Shown here: positions 1-11,335 of the stretch, piece by piece
Numbering within the stretch: the stretch's first letter is position 1
Layout of the letters: each line of letters opens with the position of its first letter
Assembly (NCBI GenBank): GCA_902728285.1
Contig: CACVBU010000362.1
Coordinates: 1,272,373 to 1,336,372 of the forward strand
Source: Clytia hemisphaerica
Taxonomy: Eukaryota; Cnidaria; Hydrozoa; Leptothecata; Clytiidae
Direction: 5' to 3'
DNA length: 64,000 nt
Made by a program: the position numbers and the translations under genes
The notes under the pieces: model-generated
What the model saw: only the letters and a program-made list of their open reading frames with translations
Told to the model about the DNA's origin: nothing
The model's database searches: none

Positions 1-148
1 TATGTTTCAATCTTTAAAGCATTAAAAGCTTTATCTCGTCAACCTGTTCCGACAAGCTCGTTTCTTGAACCCGTCTTACATTTAAAATCTATTCCATGTA
101 AATTGGAAGTTTGTTTTGCTACCATGTACAAACCACTCTCAAGGAAGA

Positions 149-411
149 TACTCTCGGGTATCTAATAAACGTACATGTACGTTTATTAATTTTAACAAAA
201 ATTTTCCTCAATTTCAAGTGCCTACTTTTGTTTCTAATGATAAATATCCATCTTTGACTTTTGAGGTTTGTTCTACTCGTCAAAAGAAAGCAAATTACCC
301 AATATTTACCCCCTAGCCTCATTAAAAAGATCCTTCAATTAGGTTTGCATGCCTCCATTTTCGACCCTGTACGTTTATTCGCTACTGTACGTTTATTAGG
401 TACTCTAGTAG
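149..411. mobile_element. MITE, TACTCTCGGG family, copy 1
   Basis: Short inverted-repeat element of about 263 bp. The left end reads TACTCTCGGGTATCTAATAA and the right end is its diverged inverse (..TTATTAGGTACTCTAGTAG). The TA at each edge is best read as the target-site duplication, as for Tc1/mariner-type elements. Just inside the left end is a 24-bp palindrome built on ACGTACATGTACGT (about 167-190). No coding capacity. Two further copies lie at 3393-3690 and 39640-39898; this one is the most diverged. Confidence 0.6.
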
Positions 412-1524
412 TCTAATTACTCTGATATGGTTTCCACATGATAGCAAAAATGAATGCCAATTTAAGTGGAATAAACTTTAGCTTGCAAAACATAAGAGTC
501 ATTTCTTTTTAATTAGATTTTTTCATGTCTTCGTCGAAACCTTAATTATAACTAGGCCATCGTTTTTATTTATTTAGATGGAGTGTTATTGTTATTATTT
601 TCAGGAAAAAAGAAAATCTTTTATTTCTTCGTTTAACCAAACGTGTAGTTACTTACTATTTTTTTGTTCCCATGCATTTCTTATAATCTTGCAATTGACA
701 TTGTTATGATTATACAATTTATTATAGAATTCTTTAAATATTATATTGCTGCGGTGGCATGTTAGTGTAAGCTATGTACTAGTTGTAAATAGTTTGTAAT
801 TAGATATTTCTTGTTTCTTGCTTGTATTTTATTGCTAGTTTATGTCATTAGGATACTTTAATTGTTGTTTGTTAAGGGTCTCATGTGTATTGCGTGTATT
901 GTACGATTATATTGTGATTTGTGAATGTAATAAATTGTGAGCAGTCTTGTGTGTTTGTTGGAATAGTAGTATGAGAGCTGTCGTGCTAATGTTAGAGGTG
1001 TTCGCCCACAGTGTTTTAGTAAGTGTTTATTGGCCTAGCGCTAGCGAGTGGGCCTTTAAAGAGAGTGTCACTATTTTTTTGTCCGTGTTTCCTTCTGTCT
1101 GTCCGTTTTGGTAGAAACGGCGCTTCATACCAGTACCACACTTTTTGCCGTCTGGACAGGGAAAGGCTTGCAAAAGTCGGATACTGGGTAAAAAAGATAT
1201 ATTTTCTGGCTCCGCGCTCCTTAAACAACAAACGTTTTCAAAACAAAACAAGATGGCGGTCGAATCGAGGAGATTGTTTTCATGTGTTGATTCATACTTT
1301 CTTTAACATTTTCTTTGCTTTAGTGGTCAAGTGACTTTCAAACCAAAGAAACTTTGTAGTGATTTTTCTTTGTAAACTTTTTCAACATTCTGTCACATCT
1401 TATACTTTTCATAAAGCTTTCTGAGTGAAAACTTTACCTTAAATCACTTTCATTTTTAGTTTCTTGTTTTCAAAAAGACTTTATTTTTAGGAAATAATGG
1501 CTTCTGATATAAAAATAAATAGAC
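412..1524. other. gene-free AT-rich stretch
   Basis: I see no exon, RNA gene or clear repeat here. The open frames around 1016-1334 overlap on both strands, lack flanking splice signals and match nothing I recognise. Confidence 0.5.
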
Positions 1525-2215
1525 AGAAATGCAGCTCATGTGTAAATTTGAATATTTCTTGATGCTACACAAGGTTACTTCTGGATCTGTCGCTGTTAGC
1601 GACGGTCAGTGACATTGGGGGGCGTGGCTAGGACGTGGCATGATTTTCAAACTCGACACAGAATCATTTCAAGTAAACTGATTCTGGAATTTGTTGATGG
1701 ACACTAAAATGGAGTTCATGTGTAAATTAGAACAAGATTGGAACTTTTTCCATGATGCTACGTGTGAAAATGGTTATTTCTAGATCTTTCTCGTTTAACG
1801 AATTGGTGGTTTGATTTTTCAAACTCGACACAGCATTATTTCAAATACCGATTAAATTGAATATGGCAATGGAGACTAACATGCAGCTCATTTGTAAATT
1901 TGAACAAGATTGGAACTTTTTCCATGATGCTACGTGTGAAAATGGTTATTTCTAGATCTTTCTCGTTTAACGAATTGGTGGTTTGATTTTTCAAACTCGA
2001 CACAGCATTATTTCAAATACCGATTAAATGGAATTTGGCAATGGAGACTAAAATGTAGCTCATGTGTAAATTTGGAACAAGATTGGAACTTTTTTCATGA
2101 TGCTACACATTAAATGAAATGGTCATTTCTGGAGCTGTCGCATTTAACGGTCGTCGATGGCTTGGATTATTCAAACTCGACTCACATAATTGTTTTCAAG
2201 TCGAATTGACCTTGA
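1525..2215. repeat. tandem repeat, about 172-bp unit, four units
   Basis: Four diverged head-to-tail units. Landmarks recurring in each are GCAGCTCATGTGTAAATTTG, CATGATGCTAC and TTCAAACTCGACACA. The CATGATGCTAC landmark falls near 1559, 1751, 1923 and 2096, so the inner units are 172-173 bp long and the first unit carries an insertion of about 20 bp. Units two and three are nearly identical. The stretch is non-coding and looks like a short satellite array. Confidence 0.8.
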
Positions 2216-3232
2216 TTGAGGAAAGAGGGAGAAGATGATCAAAGACACTGTACAACGAAGAAGCTCAATAAATCGATGCGGCACCATTTTTGCATTTTTT
2301 GATGATGTTTCTTATATGGAAGTTGAATTTAATGATATTTTGGATTTGATTGTTTACCTTCGGGTAGAAAGTTTCGAGCTTTCAACATTCAATTCATTTT
2401 TCATTGACTACATTATGTTTCATTTATTTTTTCACTTCCCTGTTCTAAGAAATGAAGAAAGGGAGAATTATCCTTGTCGACTTATTTTTCATTTTGTTTT
2501 GCTCGACGCAGTAAAATTTTAAATCCTTTGGCTATCCCTTTCCTGGGGGAAATTTTTAAATCTTGTTAAAAATTTTTTGAATTTTTAGAAATTCCGAAAA
2601 TCGGAAAAATTTCGCTTTTGCTGGGCCTTCACGCCCAACAGGCTTCTTTTTTGTATATATTTCTTACTTAACTTTGTCCTTGTATTCTAGTCTAGTACTT
2701 TTACTTGTACTGTTTTCTTGTGTTATTTTGCTATATTTAAGACTTTGTACTTGTGTTTATTTATAGCCGTTCAAAACCATATCCTTGCTGTCGTTCATGC
2801 CTGACAGAGTGGCCTACGGCAGTAATACTTGTTCTCTTTGAATGTGAATAGGAATGAAAGCCTCTTTCTCGTCGGTTGCAGATGTCACAGCGTTTTCGAT
2901 ATCTTAGTCATGAACAGCAATTAAGTCTTTTCTTTTGTCCTTCTTGTGATGGTTGCTGAAGGTGCTGTGAGTCTTCCTCTTCTTAGCAGCTGCTATGATA
3001 CAATTCGATTTTTCTGAACATTGCAGTTTCGAGAATACGACTTGAAAGGTTTGAACGACGTGTGATGCAAATCTCAAAATCTACCATTTTTATGAACACG
3101 CGAAATCCTCAAACGCCCCTACCGCCTCACTGTTCGATTTTCTACGAAAACGTAAATAAATACACATACTTTCGTACCGAAATACCGATAAAAATCGAAT
3201 AAATAAATATCGAAATACCACCCAAAAAACAG
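2216..3232. other. gene-free stretch
   Basis: No supported gene. Open frames at 2235-2522 (+) and 3090-3311 (-) have no family resemblance and no convincing splice context. Confidence 0.4.
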
Positions 3233-3255
3233 GTACCTTATCGGCCCTTTTTACG
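3233..3255. repeat. solitary end of the GGCCC/ACGCC element
   Basis: GTACCTTATCGGCCCTTTTT here repeats the left terminus of the full element at 22650-23201. Only one end is present, so this is a truncated or decayed copy. Confidence 0.6.
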
Positions 3256-3392
3256 AAACTAGCAACTCCCAAACTCCCCAACTCACCAACTAGAACATTA
3301 CCTAGACTCATTAAAAACTGGTCACGTCAAAAATCAAAAAAAGTTTTTTTGAGATTTTTTGTTTCAAGCACTATTAGTTTTATTATCCAACT

Positions 3393-3690
3393 TACTCTCG
3401 GGTACCTAATAGCCGTCCCCCCGCTAATTAATTTTTCGAAAATTTTCCATCCAGGACATTCTTATTTCAACCCCCCCCCCCCGCTTATTCATTTTTGGGA
3501 AAATGTTTTTAAAAGTTGTATTGTCCTAATTCAGCTGTATTAGCCTCCTTTTCAAACATTTTCCACCCAGGACATTTTTATTCCAATTCCCCCTCCCCCA
3601 TTTATTCGTTTATTAAGTTTTGAGATTTTTTCCAACACCCCCCCCCTCCCCCTATTCCAATCAACCCGGCTATTAGGTACCCGAGGGTAG
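3393..3690. mobile_element. MITE, TACTCTCGGG family, copy 2 with C-runs
   Basis: The left end TACTCTCGGGTACCTAATAG and the right end ..CTATTAGGTACCCGAGGGTA are inverted repeats flanked by TA. The interior holds several C-homopolymer runs on the + strand, including one of about 14 C near 3470-3483, separated by a recurring CCA(T/C)CCAGGACATT phrase. The copy at 39640-39898 is the same element in the opposite orientation, there with G-runs. Confidence 0.75.
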
Positions 3691-4502
3691 TTTCACAAGC
3701 AGTTTTCCCTTGACCCATTCGACGAATTTAGCTGGGCCAACACATCTTTTTGTTACAATCCTAGACATTCTTTAAATCGTAAAAACTAAATTGTTGCGTT
3801 CCAATAACCTTTCTCTTGTTCTTCTATATCCTAGTGTAAGGACTTTAGACTCCGATTCTATATTTTCGACACCCCGGGATGGCCTGATTTCAAAATTGGA
3901 GCTCTTAGATCAAAAGTTTCTGATAGGCTGACATTTCTAATTAGCGGACATTAGCCTGTTTTCCCGATGGTGTCTGCTAATTAGATGTTCCACTGTATTT
4001 CAGTTTTCAATGAGCGAAATTTTAAGTTACAATCCATCCTATGGTGTATGGTGGTGTAAACCCTGTCCCCTTCTTGTTAGTTGGGAGGAGCAAATGAAAC
4101 TACAAATAAGCCTTAATGCTAGTGAACTCCTTTGAGAAGTCTTTTATATCGAGGATAAATCTCAGAATTATTGAAAGTGCAAAAATCCTCCCCTCTGTCT
4201 CCAAGTTAATACATTCTTAATATAATAACAGTAGGGTCCATGCCTTGATTTTAAAAGTGGGCCAAAAATGTAGTGCGTCGACCGGAAAATTTATCGATTT
4301 TATTCCCTAAATTACTTAAATTTGGCAGAATTGTCGCCATTTTAGGCATTGTACTCTATTTTTACTATTGTTGCTCTCATTTTGCCTTAAATATTGCCAT
4401 ACCAGGCTTAGCATTGTTCTTAATTCTTTGAGCGTTGTTAATATGTTGTTGTTCATAAATTGTTCTTATAAAAAAGGGTAGACACATAACAATGCCTTTA
4501 TA
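3691..4502. other. gene-free stretch
   Basis: I see nothing that can be named here; it is ordinary AT-rich non-coding sequence. Confidence 0.4.
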
Positions 4503-4764
4503 CCGTCGTTTTGAATAAGATCCCCATTTCTGCACTAAGATTCTTTTCAATATTCCGGAATCTTTCCGCTATTTTTCCCGAGATAAACGGCATGAAATTG
4601 GAAAGGGTTTGTTTCTAAAGAGACGGAAAATCTTGTGTTTATTCAGGAACCTCCATAACTTTCCGAAGCTTATTTTTCAACTACCCGAAGTCCTGGTCAT
4701 TTTCCGCTAGAAAAGTGGCAAAGGAATCTTAGTGCGGAAATAGGAATCCTATACAAAACGATGG
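4503..4764. mobile_element. TA-flanked MITE, 262 bp
   Basis: Begins CCGTCGTTTTGAATAAGATC and ends with the inverse of CCATCGTTTTGTATAGGATT. The two ends pair over about 45 bp (both continue to CTGCACTAAGATTC or CCGCACTAAGATTC). The dinucleotide TA flanks each end (4501-4502 and 4765-4766). No coding capacity. A related fragment (AGTACGGAAATACAGGAATC) appears near 20978. Confidence 0.75.
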
Positions 4765-5275
4765 TATGTATTTCCATGTATACATATCACTCTTGTCATA
4801 GAATAGTTTATCACTAAATGAAAACTCAAATCTTTTTGACATCGCAAATGATAGTTATGCCATGATGACACTGTTTTGACCTCAATTCATATATATGGCT
4901 TTCTCTCAAATGCAATGATATTTTGTCTTTTTTGTGTTTGCCGATTATTTTCTTTGTGTGAACATGGTCAAAAAGATTGTTATGATGTATCATATGTAAA
5001 GCATATTCAGCTATTTCTTTCAGAGGTCTAAAACTCTTATTATTTCAAAAGTTTCTCGCTTAGCATTTGAGTAACAGTAGAAATATCATCAAATATTTAA
5101 AAAAAATGGGTCAGAAAAGGCTGAAGAAAGGAAAAAGTTATGACAAATTTTAGTGAACTTTATACGAGAACTCGATACCAAGAAGACAATTTTATAGTTG
5201 AAAATATATACTAATATAGCAACAGCAAAATTATTATGGGAACAAGGGTTGAGTTTTGAACAACTATTGTATAGC

Positions 5276-8200
5276 ATGAAGGACTTTTTTGCAAATATTT
5301 TTCAATTCGAATTAACAACGCAATGTAATTGGCTTCCAGCGAATCAGTTTTTATTCCAGCTGGCAAACATTTCCCTTGTATTGACTTATTTTGTTAAACC
5401 AAGTGGTCTTTATGAATTGATCCAGCTTCGCGTCTCTCTTACATGCGCTGGACTCTGTTTCGGACTATGGGGAGGAACTGTGATCTGCTCATTAGACTGT
5501 ATGGTATGGAATCTAGCCTTTACTGTTGGAAACGCATGTCATTTAGTGTACATTCTAGCCAAAATGTGGCCATCTCCTTTCAAAAATAGTCACCACGAAT
5601 TAATTTTTGTTAACGTTTTTGGACCTGTTGGTTTGAAAAGATATCAATTTAGGACATTGATGACTAAGGCTAAAGAGATACAACTACAGACTGGGGAGTA
5701 TTACGCAAGACAGGGTTACACCGATTCGAAGCATATTTCAATATTAGCTGACGGATGGTAAGCGCTGGCTACAGTAGAATATATTTATGTAATCTAGTAA
5801 GCTAGGTTGAATACTTGATTGTAAAAAAAAAGTCCCAGCCTTTATACCAATTTACTCTGGATTTCTGCGCTATGATAATGAATTCAGATAATATTAAAAA
5901 ACCCACTGATCTTATGTATGCACCAGGGGGATCGGTTTCTAGTTCACTTATTCTCTGTTTTCCGTGAGCGTGTTAACTCAATAATTCCAGATAATTTGAC
6001 GCCATTCAAAATTTGTGAATCTGTATCGGCTTTACAAGACAAGGAGCTTTTTGGGTACAATGGTGATGTTTGTTTCCATATGAAGTGTTATAATTCGAAA
6101 ACTACATAAAATTACAATGAAATTAATTTAGATTTATTTCAATTGCTCTGTTAACTTATCAATACTAACTTCAACAGGGTTAAGAATTTAGTTTTCTATA
6201 GGTACCGATCTTGATTCTTTCTTTTGATACAGTGTGGAAGTTTTGATTAATGGACAGTCGACCAACTATGTCGAACTATTCGAATTCTTAGATTCACCAG
6301 AATGGCTGACTCTGACGGATGATGATGCACCTTCAAAATATCAGGTTTCTACCTTTTGCTTATCTAATATTCTAATTTTATTTGCTTGTCACGCAAAATT
6401 CTTTGCTATTATTATCACGATCTAGAAAAATCGCTGAAATTCATCACCATGCAGTAAAAAGTAGCCCAAATCACGCATCGCATCCTTTAAATTCTTACCC
6501 TTTTGCACAGCACTTTGCGAAATCTTTATTTCTCCATCACGCAAAAAAAAATTTGGACTCATGCCACCACCACGCAAGGAAAAAGTCCTGATCACCAAAT
6601 CACGCAAACCCTCCGGGAGGGGGATGCTGGACTGATCCCTTAACTGGGTTAAGCCTACTATAAATGAGGTTAATTCAACTTTTAAGCGAAGAAGTAAGTT
6701 GATAGCCACTAATTTTTTGATTTGGTGAAAACGACGGAAACGTTTGTAGGGTAATCTAGTTTTCCCCGGCTCTTTTCGTCGCGTAGACTGCGTAAACTGT
6801 CTAAAGTAAATCTATTTCTTAGATCATCACTTTTCCATCAATAGGTTTCTTTAGTAGCTGCGGAAGATTCGGTTATCTATCAATTCCAAAGAAAAGACTT
6901 GTTTACAATCTTTCGTAAAGATGAACTCCTAAAGAATATCTTTGATTCCATCATTGGTAAAGACATCTGCAAGAAATTGTATTCATTACATCAATCCTTC
7001 TTGATGAAAGATTGTATAACCATAGTATAAGAAAGCCGCGGCTGGAATATGTACCGCATTGTCTTTTGAGTTAATTGCTGTTCCATCTCTGTCTCCGAGC
7101 TTTATAAGAACATCAAGATGCTCAGTTTATTATTGGTAGATAGTTTTTGAAATTTTTCCCTTATTCTCCTTTACAAAAAGCTTTTTTATTGCTAAATATC
7201 TTTGAATCTGTACCCAATAGAACACTTGAACTAATTTTGGACATATTTTAGGGGTATTTTGTGGAAGCAATGGTTTTTTGCCAAAATTGAAATTATAAGA
7301 ACCATATTCAAGATGAAACTTTCCTGTCAGTTTGAATGATAAATTTTGAAGGTGCTGGTTTGAAATTTTCACAGTAGTATCTTGATGTACTTTTTTATTG
7401 ATTTCTAAAAATATTTCACTGAAATATTGTGAAGGCATTCGAGGCACTTTATTAATTTTTGAGTTCTTTCAGCCCAGCCGTTTTGTGCTTGTTTAAAATT
7501 CTTATTGTTGATCTCTCCTTTACAATGATTTTATAATGCAAGTGTAATATCAAGGGCATATCGTTAATGTTTAAAACGCACTGAGAAGTGAATATTAACG
7601 ACAAAGCAATAAAGTCTACCATTAAAGATGCTACATTACTGATTTCTTGATCAACAAATAGTCTTCAAATACGACAGAGATAGAACAACAGAAATTCAGA
7701 TGTTATCATTCCAGCCGCGGCTTTCTTATACTATGGTATAACTTCGAAATTATGCGACCAGACTAAAGACGTATCATTCATCACTTATTCAGCAGGTTAA
7801 CTTTTATTAGCTTGTGATTTAAATACTCTCGCAGTTAATTGAAAATATAAGGGTAAATTTACTCAGGTAAAGCTTCTTCGTGTGCACAAACTTGTTATAG
7901 GCAAACTAAAATGATCGATTTACCATTCAAACCCGGCAGACGTGTATGCACCTTTTGAATTTGCTAATATACCGTTTCCTAGACTCGAGGCTATAACTCC
8001 TGACCACTTGATTTAAAAGGGTATAAACCAAATGCTTTTAGAAAGAATATAAAAATACCTTTTCAATGGTACCATAACCATTGCCTAACTTTCAAATTAC
8101 AAGCTTTTATGCCAATTTGAAATTTTGAAGTAAAAGAAAAAGTTGGAAATTTTCACATTTTTCAAAAAACGTCGCGCGCTGGAAAGGTTAAGATGGTGGG

Positions 8201-8715
8201 AAGGATTTGACCATTCTTCCACTACACGATATCATCACTCTTTTGCTGAACGGTAAAAATAAGGGTGAAAATTAGAAGGTTGACTATCTTGTGTTTAAAT
8301 TGGAGTTTTTTTTGTTCATTTTACAGCTAGTTTGTTGACTTCGAAACACCAAACATCGATCCCCGTCCCAATCACAGCGTCCACATTCATTCATTCACCA
8401 TGGCAACAAAAGAAAGAACTTCTGTTCCATACCAATAATGATTCCGCTGACATTAGCATAAATAGCACCAAAGCAACTGATATTACATGCAAGCGAAGAT
8501 CAAGTTACAGGACGCCAGAATTTCCTCATTTGACACCTGACCAGAGCCATTCTACACATTCGATGTCCATAGATTTTCCATTTGAACGAATTATTTCTCG
8601 CAATAATAAAAGTGACTCGTTCTATAAAGAAAGTGACGATACGATTGATGATCTCAAACTTAACCCTAACCTCGACAAACAGAAATTGATCAATCTTAAA
8701 GAAACTGATTTGTAA
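5276..8715 (+). CDS. Popeye-domain (POPDC/BVES-like) membrane protein, four coding exons, exon 3 split by a mobile element
   Basis: Popeye proteins are three-pass membrane proteins whose cytoplasmic Popeye domain binds cAMP. Exons: 5276-5757, 6233-6344, 6845-7018 plus 7741-7795, and 8327-8715. All joins use GT/AG and keep phase, giving 403 aa if the insert at 7019-7740 is left out. The start is the first Met of the open frame; a stop lies upstream in frame. A short extracellular N-terminus with a Cys is followed by membrane segments at about residues 25-40, 51-66 and 75-95. The Popeye domain follows, with FLDSPEW (179-185) and YQVS (197-200) standing for the family's phosphate-binding motifs FxDSPEW and FQVT, then IGKDI..KLYSL. 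The last exon is a Ser/Thr-rich tail. As the DNA stands, reading through the insert gives a stop four codons after the intact Ile256. The gene is therefore broken, or the insert is removed by splicing (donor at 7014, acceptor at 7714, in frame). Confidence 0.9.
5918..6109 (+). pseudogene. possible transposon-protein remnant in Popeye intron 1
   Basis: An open frame of about 63 codons with a run reminiscent of Cys/His-containing regions of cnidarian transposon-encoded proteins (..GYNGDVCFHMKCYNS..). It lies between Popeye exons 1 and 2, but those exons join in phase without it and give an uninterrupted Popeye domain, so I do not count it as a Popeye exon. The identity is a weak impression. Confidence 0.25.
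6365..6640. repeat. CACGCA-rich repeat in Popeye intron 2
   Basis: TCACGCA and close variants recur irregularly across this intron segment, ending in a CCCTCCGGGAGGGGG palindrome. A similar CACGCA-rich patch occurs at 56930-57265 in an intron of the second JmjC gene, which suggests a dispersed repeat family. No clear unit length and no coding potential. Confidence 0.5.
7019..7737. mobile_element. 719-bp terminal-inverted-repeat element inserted in a coding exon
   Basis: The left end ACCATAGTATAAGAAAGCCG and the right end match as inverted repeats over 30 bp without mismatch. The trinucleotide ATA flanks both ends (7016-7018 and 7738-7740), consistent with a 3-bp target duplication. The interior shows no transposase, so it is non-autonomous. 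Removing the element and one ATA restores an open Popeye frame (..KDCI then TSKLCD..), which shows the insertion came after the exon was in place. The right terminal repeat supplies an AG acceptor (TTCCAG ending at 7714), and the host sequence supplies a GT at 7014. Confidence 0.9.
7918..8031 (+). repeat. dispersed repeat, copy 1
   Basis: About 114 bp that reappear in reverse orientation at 27319-27419. Shared phrases are TTCAAACCCGGCAGAC (TTCAAACCCAGGAGAC in the other copy) and CTCCTGACCACTTGATTTAA. This copy is in Popeye intron 3 and the other in FGF intron 2. Confidence 0.6.
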
Positions 8716-9479
8716 TTGTTGGCATGAATGCTGAAGTTGGGAGGCATACTCGGGCAAATTAAGACACGTCTAAATTTACCGTAATTTTTTATCGCCACTT
8801 CCACTTGTCAAATCATATCACTTCCAACATCGAAAGTTGTGTATTAGAGTGTAGATCACTGGAGTGGCTGTGTCATAATCAATTTAACCAAAAAATGATA
8901 TTAGGCAAAAACCAAGAAATAATTTCAGTTTGACTGGTGGTATAAACATGAAATTTGGACCAAAGTTGCACATCATTAGAAGGATCATTATGGTTGTTCA
9001 TTTGTAGCAAAACTCTATATTTTTCATTTAATGAAACATTTTTTCATTTAGTGAAATATTTTTTCATTTAGTGAAATACTAGACGGTTCCCGTCGTCGCA
9101 AACGCCAGTTTAGCTTGCGCATCAAAAGCCCTTAGGATGATGAATATGGTATTGCTGCCGATGCTCTCTAACTTTATTTTTGAAGGGAATTCGAATTAGT
9201 TTTCATCAACCACAGCTCAGCTCCTATCTTGTGTTACAGACATTTTTCATAAACGCCGTCACCCGGCGTCGCACCCGCTGAGTAGAGTGTTGTTGAACAT
9301 ATCAAAAGCCCTTTGGATGGTGGGGGAGGGTAATAAGCTTGAATTCTAAGACCAAATAACGAAATATTATCACTTGTAACTGATTGAAGTTCGAGAAATC
9401 GCATATTTAAAGTTTTTGACGTCATTTGGGCCCTAAATGACGTCATTGAAAGGTCAATAAATTGTGCACTTCACTGAAA
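8716..9479. other. Popeye 3' flank with a dispersed repeat
   Basis: Presumed 3' untranslated and intergenic sequence; no AATAAA is obvious close to the stop. About 8985-9085 holds a repeat (TATGGTTGTTCATTTGTAGC followed by TTTCATTTAGTGAAAT units) that recurs inverted at 18060-18235. Confidence 0.4.
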
Positions 9480-9945
9480 TCAATTTTCCATTTACCCAAA
9501 AGATTCTCTCGATGATTTCCGATCCATTGAGGGGTCAAACATTGCTTAATTCTTTCTAAAATTCGACATATTGAATTTTTCAGGTTTTGAGGACGTCATC
9601 GGACCCAAAATGCCTCAATTTGAATACATTTATCTTCAAAAGTTTCTCTATACCCACTGTTACCCCTCCCGTCTTATTCCCTATAGAAATTCCGATCCAA
9701 TGAGGGGTCAACCATCTCCTAACTCCTTTCCAATCTCGAGATATCGCATTTTTCCTGTTTTGACGACGTCATCAAGTGCCAACGCCTCAAAATTCAGCCA
9801 AATTTCAGTCACACTCAAGCCTCATAACCCCTCCCAACTTGTTCCCCATAGAATTCTCGATCCAATGAGGGGTCAACGACATCCCAATTCCTTCTCAAAC
9901 TGAATTGAAGTTTTCCCAAATCTGTGACGTCATTCGGTCCCTTTA
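9480..9945. repeat. tandem repeat, 165-173-bp unit, three units
   Basis: The phrase GATCCAATGAGGGGTCAA (first copy GATCCATTGAGGGGTCAA) begins at 9521, 9694 and 9859. Each is followed by a TTC-rich stretch, a GACGTCAT block and a CCTCAATTT or CCTCAAAATT block. Units are diverged and non-coding. Confidence 0.75.
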
Positions 9946-10048
9946 CCTCTAATTTTGCCAATGGTCAATTCGCGAATTTTGGAATTTTTTCGGTCAACAG
10001 GTACCTTGTGCCCCAAGGGTCCCAAAAAAACAAAAAAAGTCTATCATT

Positions 10049-10202
10049 GGGATGAGCTGGAGTTTTTATAAGATGCTTCACTAATTGGTCATTTGAAGTA
10101 ATAAAAATGACGCGTTCTTTATGAAAAGTAACAAAATTGTTTTATTACTGGTTAACGACCAACCAAATCAAACGAGAGCTTGTAAAAACTCCAGCTTGTC
10201 CC
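10049..10202. mobile_element. 154-bp foldback MITE, copy 1
   Basis: The left arm GGGATGAGCTGGAGTTTTTA and the right arm are imperfect inverted repeats that extend inward to AGTAATAAAA. The trinucleotide ATT lies outside both ends. A second, slightly shorter copy is at 31290-31427. The element could form a hairpin along most of its length. Confidence 0.75.
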
Positions 10203-10829
10203 ATTATTTCCACGGGAAAGTGGGTTTTTAAATTTGCGAAAGATTTACACTGCAACGACTTCTTCTTAAAAAACGCTAATATATTACCTATATCCGTATC
10301 CTCTTACGGTTATGTGAAGCCCGTGACAGACGGAGATGTATCTTAATGCTGGGCTACCGTATTAATTTTTTTATGTACCTATTTTACAAAGACAAATATT
10401 TGTAAGATTTAATTTTTCTTTCAGCGAGGATTTAAAAGATTCAATCTAGAGGATTTGAGCTTAATATTTTCAGGAATTCATTCCAGAGCAGGCTTCCTCG
10501 AAATAAAAAGGATTGAGTTCCAAAACGAACAGAGCTTGCCTTTGGTATTGACATTAAGATTTTGTTTCGGAAGTTGAATTTGATTTTCTTTGTTACGTAA
10601 ATTTGTTGCATGAACTTTGGATTTAATTTGTTCTCAGATTTATAAACTTCAGTCACATAGTAAAAATAAATATGAATTTCATGCACAGTTTTACATTCGG
10701 CGTTTTGCAACAATACTTCATAATCATTTCTAAAATCACAGAGTAATATTCTCAAAGCCCGTTTGTGAACGAGCCATACTCTTCATCTGGCTTTAGAACA
10801 AAGTTGATTGATATGAATATCAAAAGAAA
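10203..10829. other. gene-free stretch
   Basis: Open frames on both strands at 10441-10755 and 10137-10346 overlap repeats or lack any family resemblance. I see nothing else. Confidence 0.4.
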
Positions 10830-11113
10830 ACACCCCTGTCTCAGTACCCCGGTGGAGCCTTTTCCCTCAGCGGTGATAAAAATTTCTATCGAAATCTCAA
10901 TGAGGATAGAAAAGCTATTGTTTCCAGCTCAAAAATTCCAGTGGGGATGGTTTTGGAGTCCAATTTTTTCCATTCAATTTTAAATGGGGATAGAATCATA
11001 GGGTAAATTCCTAGTGGGGTTGAAAATGTAGGGTATTTTTCCACCGGGGACCATTTTTTGGCCTATTTTTCCACCGGAGCGGGGGGTCCACCGGGTCTGT
11101 AACACAGGGGTGT
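10830..11113. mobile_element. CACCCC/CCGGTG MITE family, copy 1
   Basis: Begins CACCCCTGTCTCAGTACCCC and ends with the inverse form (..GGGTCTGTAACACAGGGGTG). It is one of about six copies or fragments in the window (18387-18610, 22250-22452, 34281-34750, 35528-35836, 37571-37869). Shared features are ACCCCnTTCTCAG-like ends, a CCGGTGG block, and internal GTGGGGATnnAAAA phrases. Confidence 0.65.
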
Positions 11114-11335
11114 AATAATAGTGATACCAAGGAGCTCAACAGAGTTCGTAGATCTGATAGTAGTTATATTTCTAACAGTAATTTCTACAGGAACATTTCG
11201 ATTTCCTAAAACCAACATTTGAAACTTTCCGGGATTTGCGGCAAGGTAGTTGTTTGAAAACCAATCTAAGATTGCTTCTAGGTCAAACTCAAGATTTTTT
11301 GTTCTCTGATAGCGATTACTTAGATAACATTTCAA
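11063..11335 (-). pseudogene. reverse-transcriptase fragment, probable non-LTR scrap
   Basis: The frame contains LDWFSNNYLAANPGKFQMLV followed by LGNRNVPVEI and SVELLGITI. This matches the usual pattern after the YADD motif in cnidarian and vertebrate non-LTR reverse transcriptases (a W...N....N..K...M.. block, then a LLG block). No upstream polymerase motif is present and the frame ends in the neighbouring MITE, so it is a short dead fragment. Confidence 0.55.

Noticed and set aside
1525-2215. Possible CRISPR-like array
   Set aside because: The units are 172 bp with no short repeat/spacer structure, and the DNA is from an animal genome.
5918-6109. Candidate extra Popeye exon
   Set aside because: Exons 1 and 2 join directly in phase and reconstitute the domain (..SILADGC then VEVLING..); inserting this frame would break it. 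Kept only as a weak transposon remnant.
7019-7737. Ordinary spliceosomal intron instead of a mobile element
   Set aside because: The 30-bp perfect inverted ends and ATA duplications identify a transposon; the insertion edges themselves are not GT/AG sites, so splicing would have to use nearby sites.
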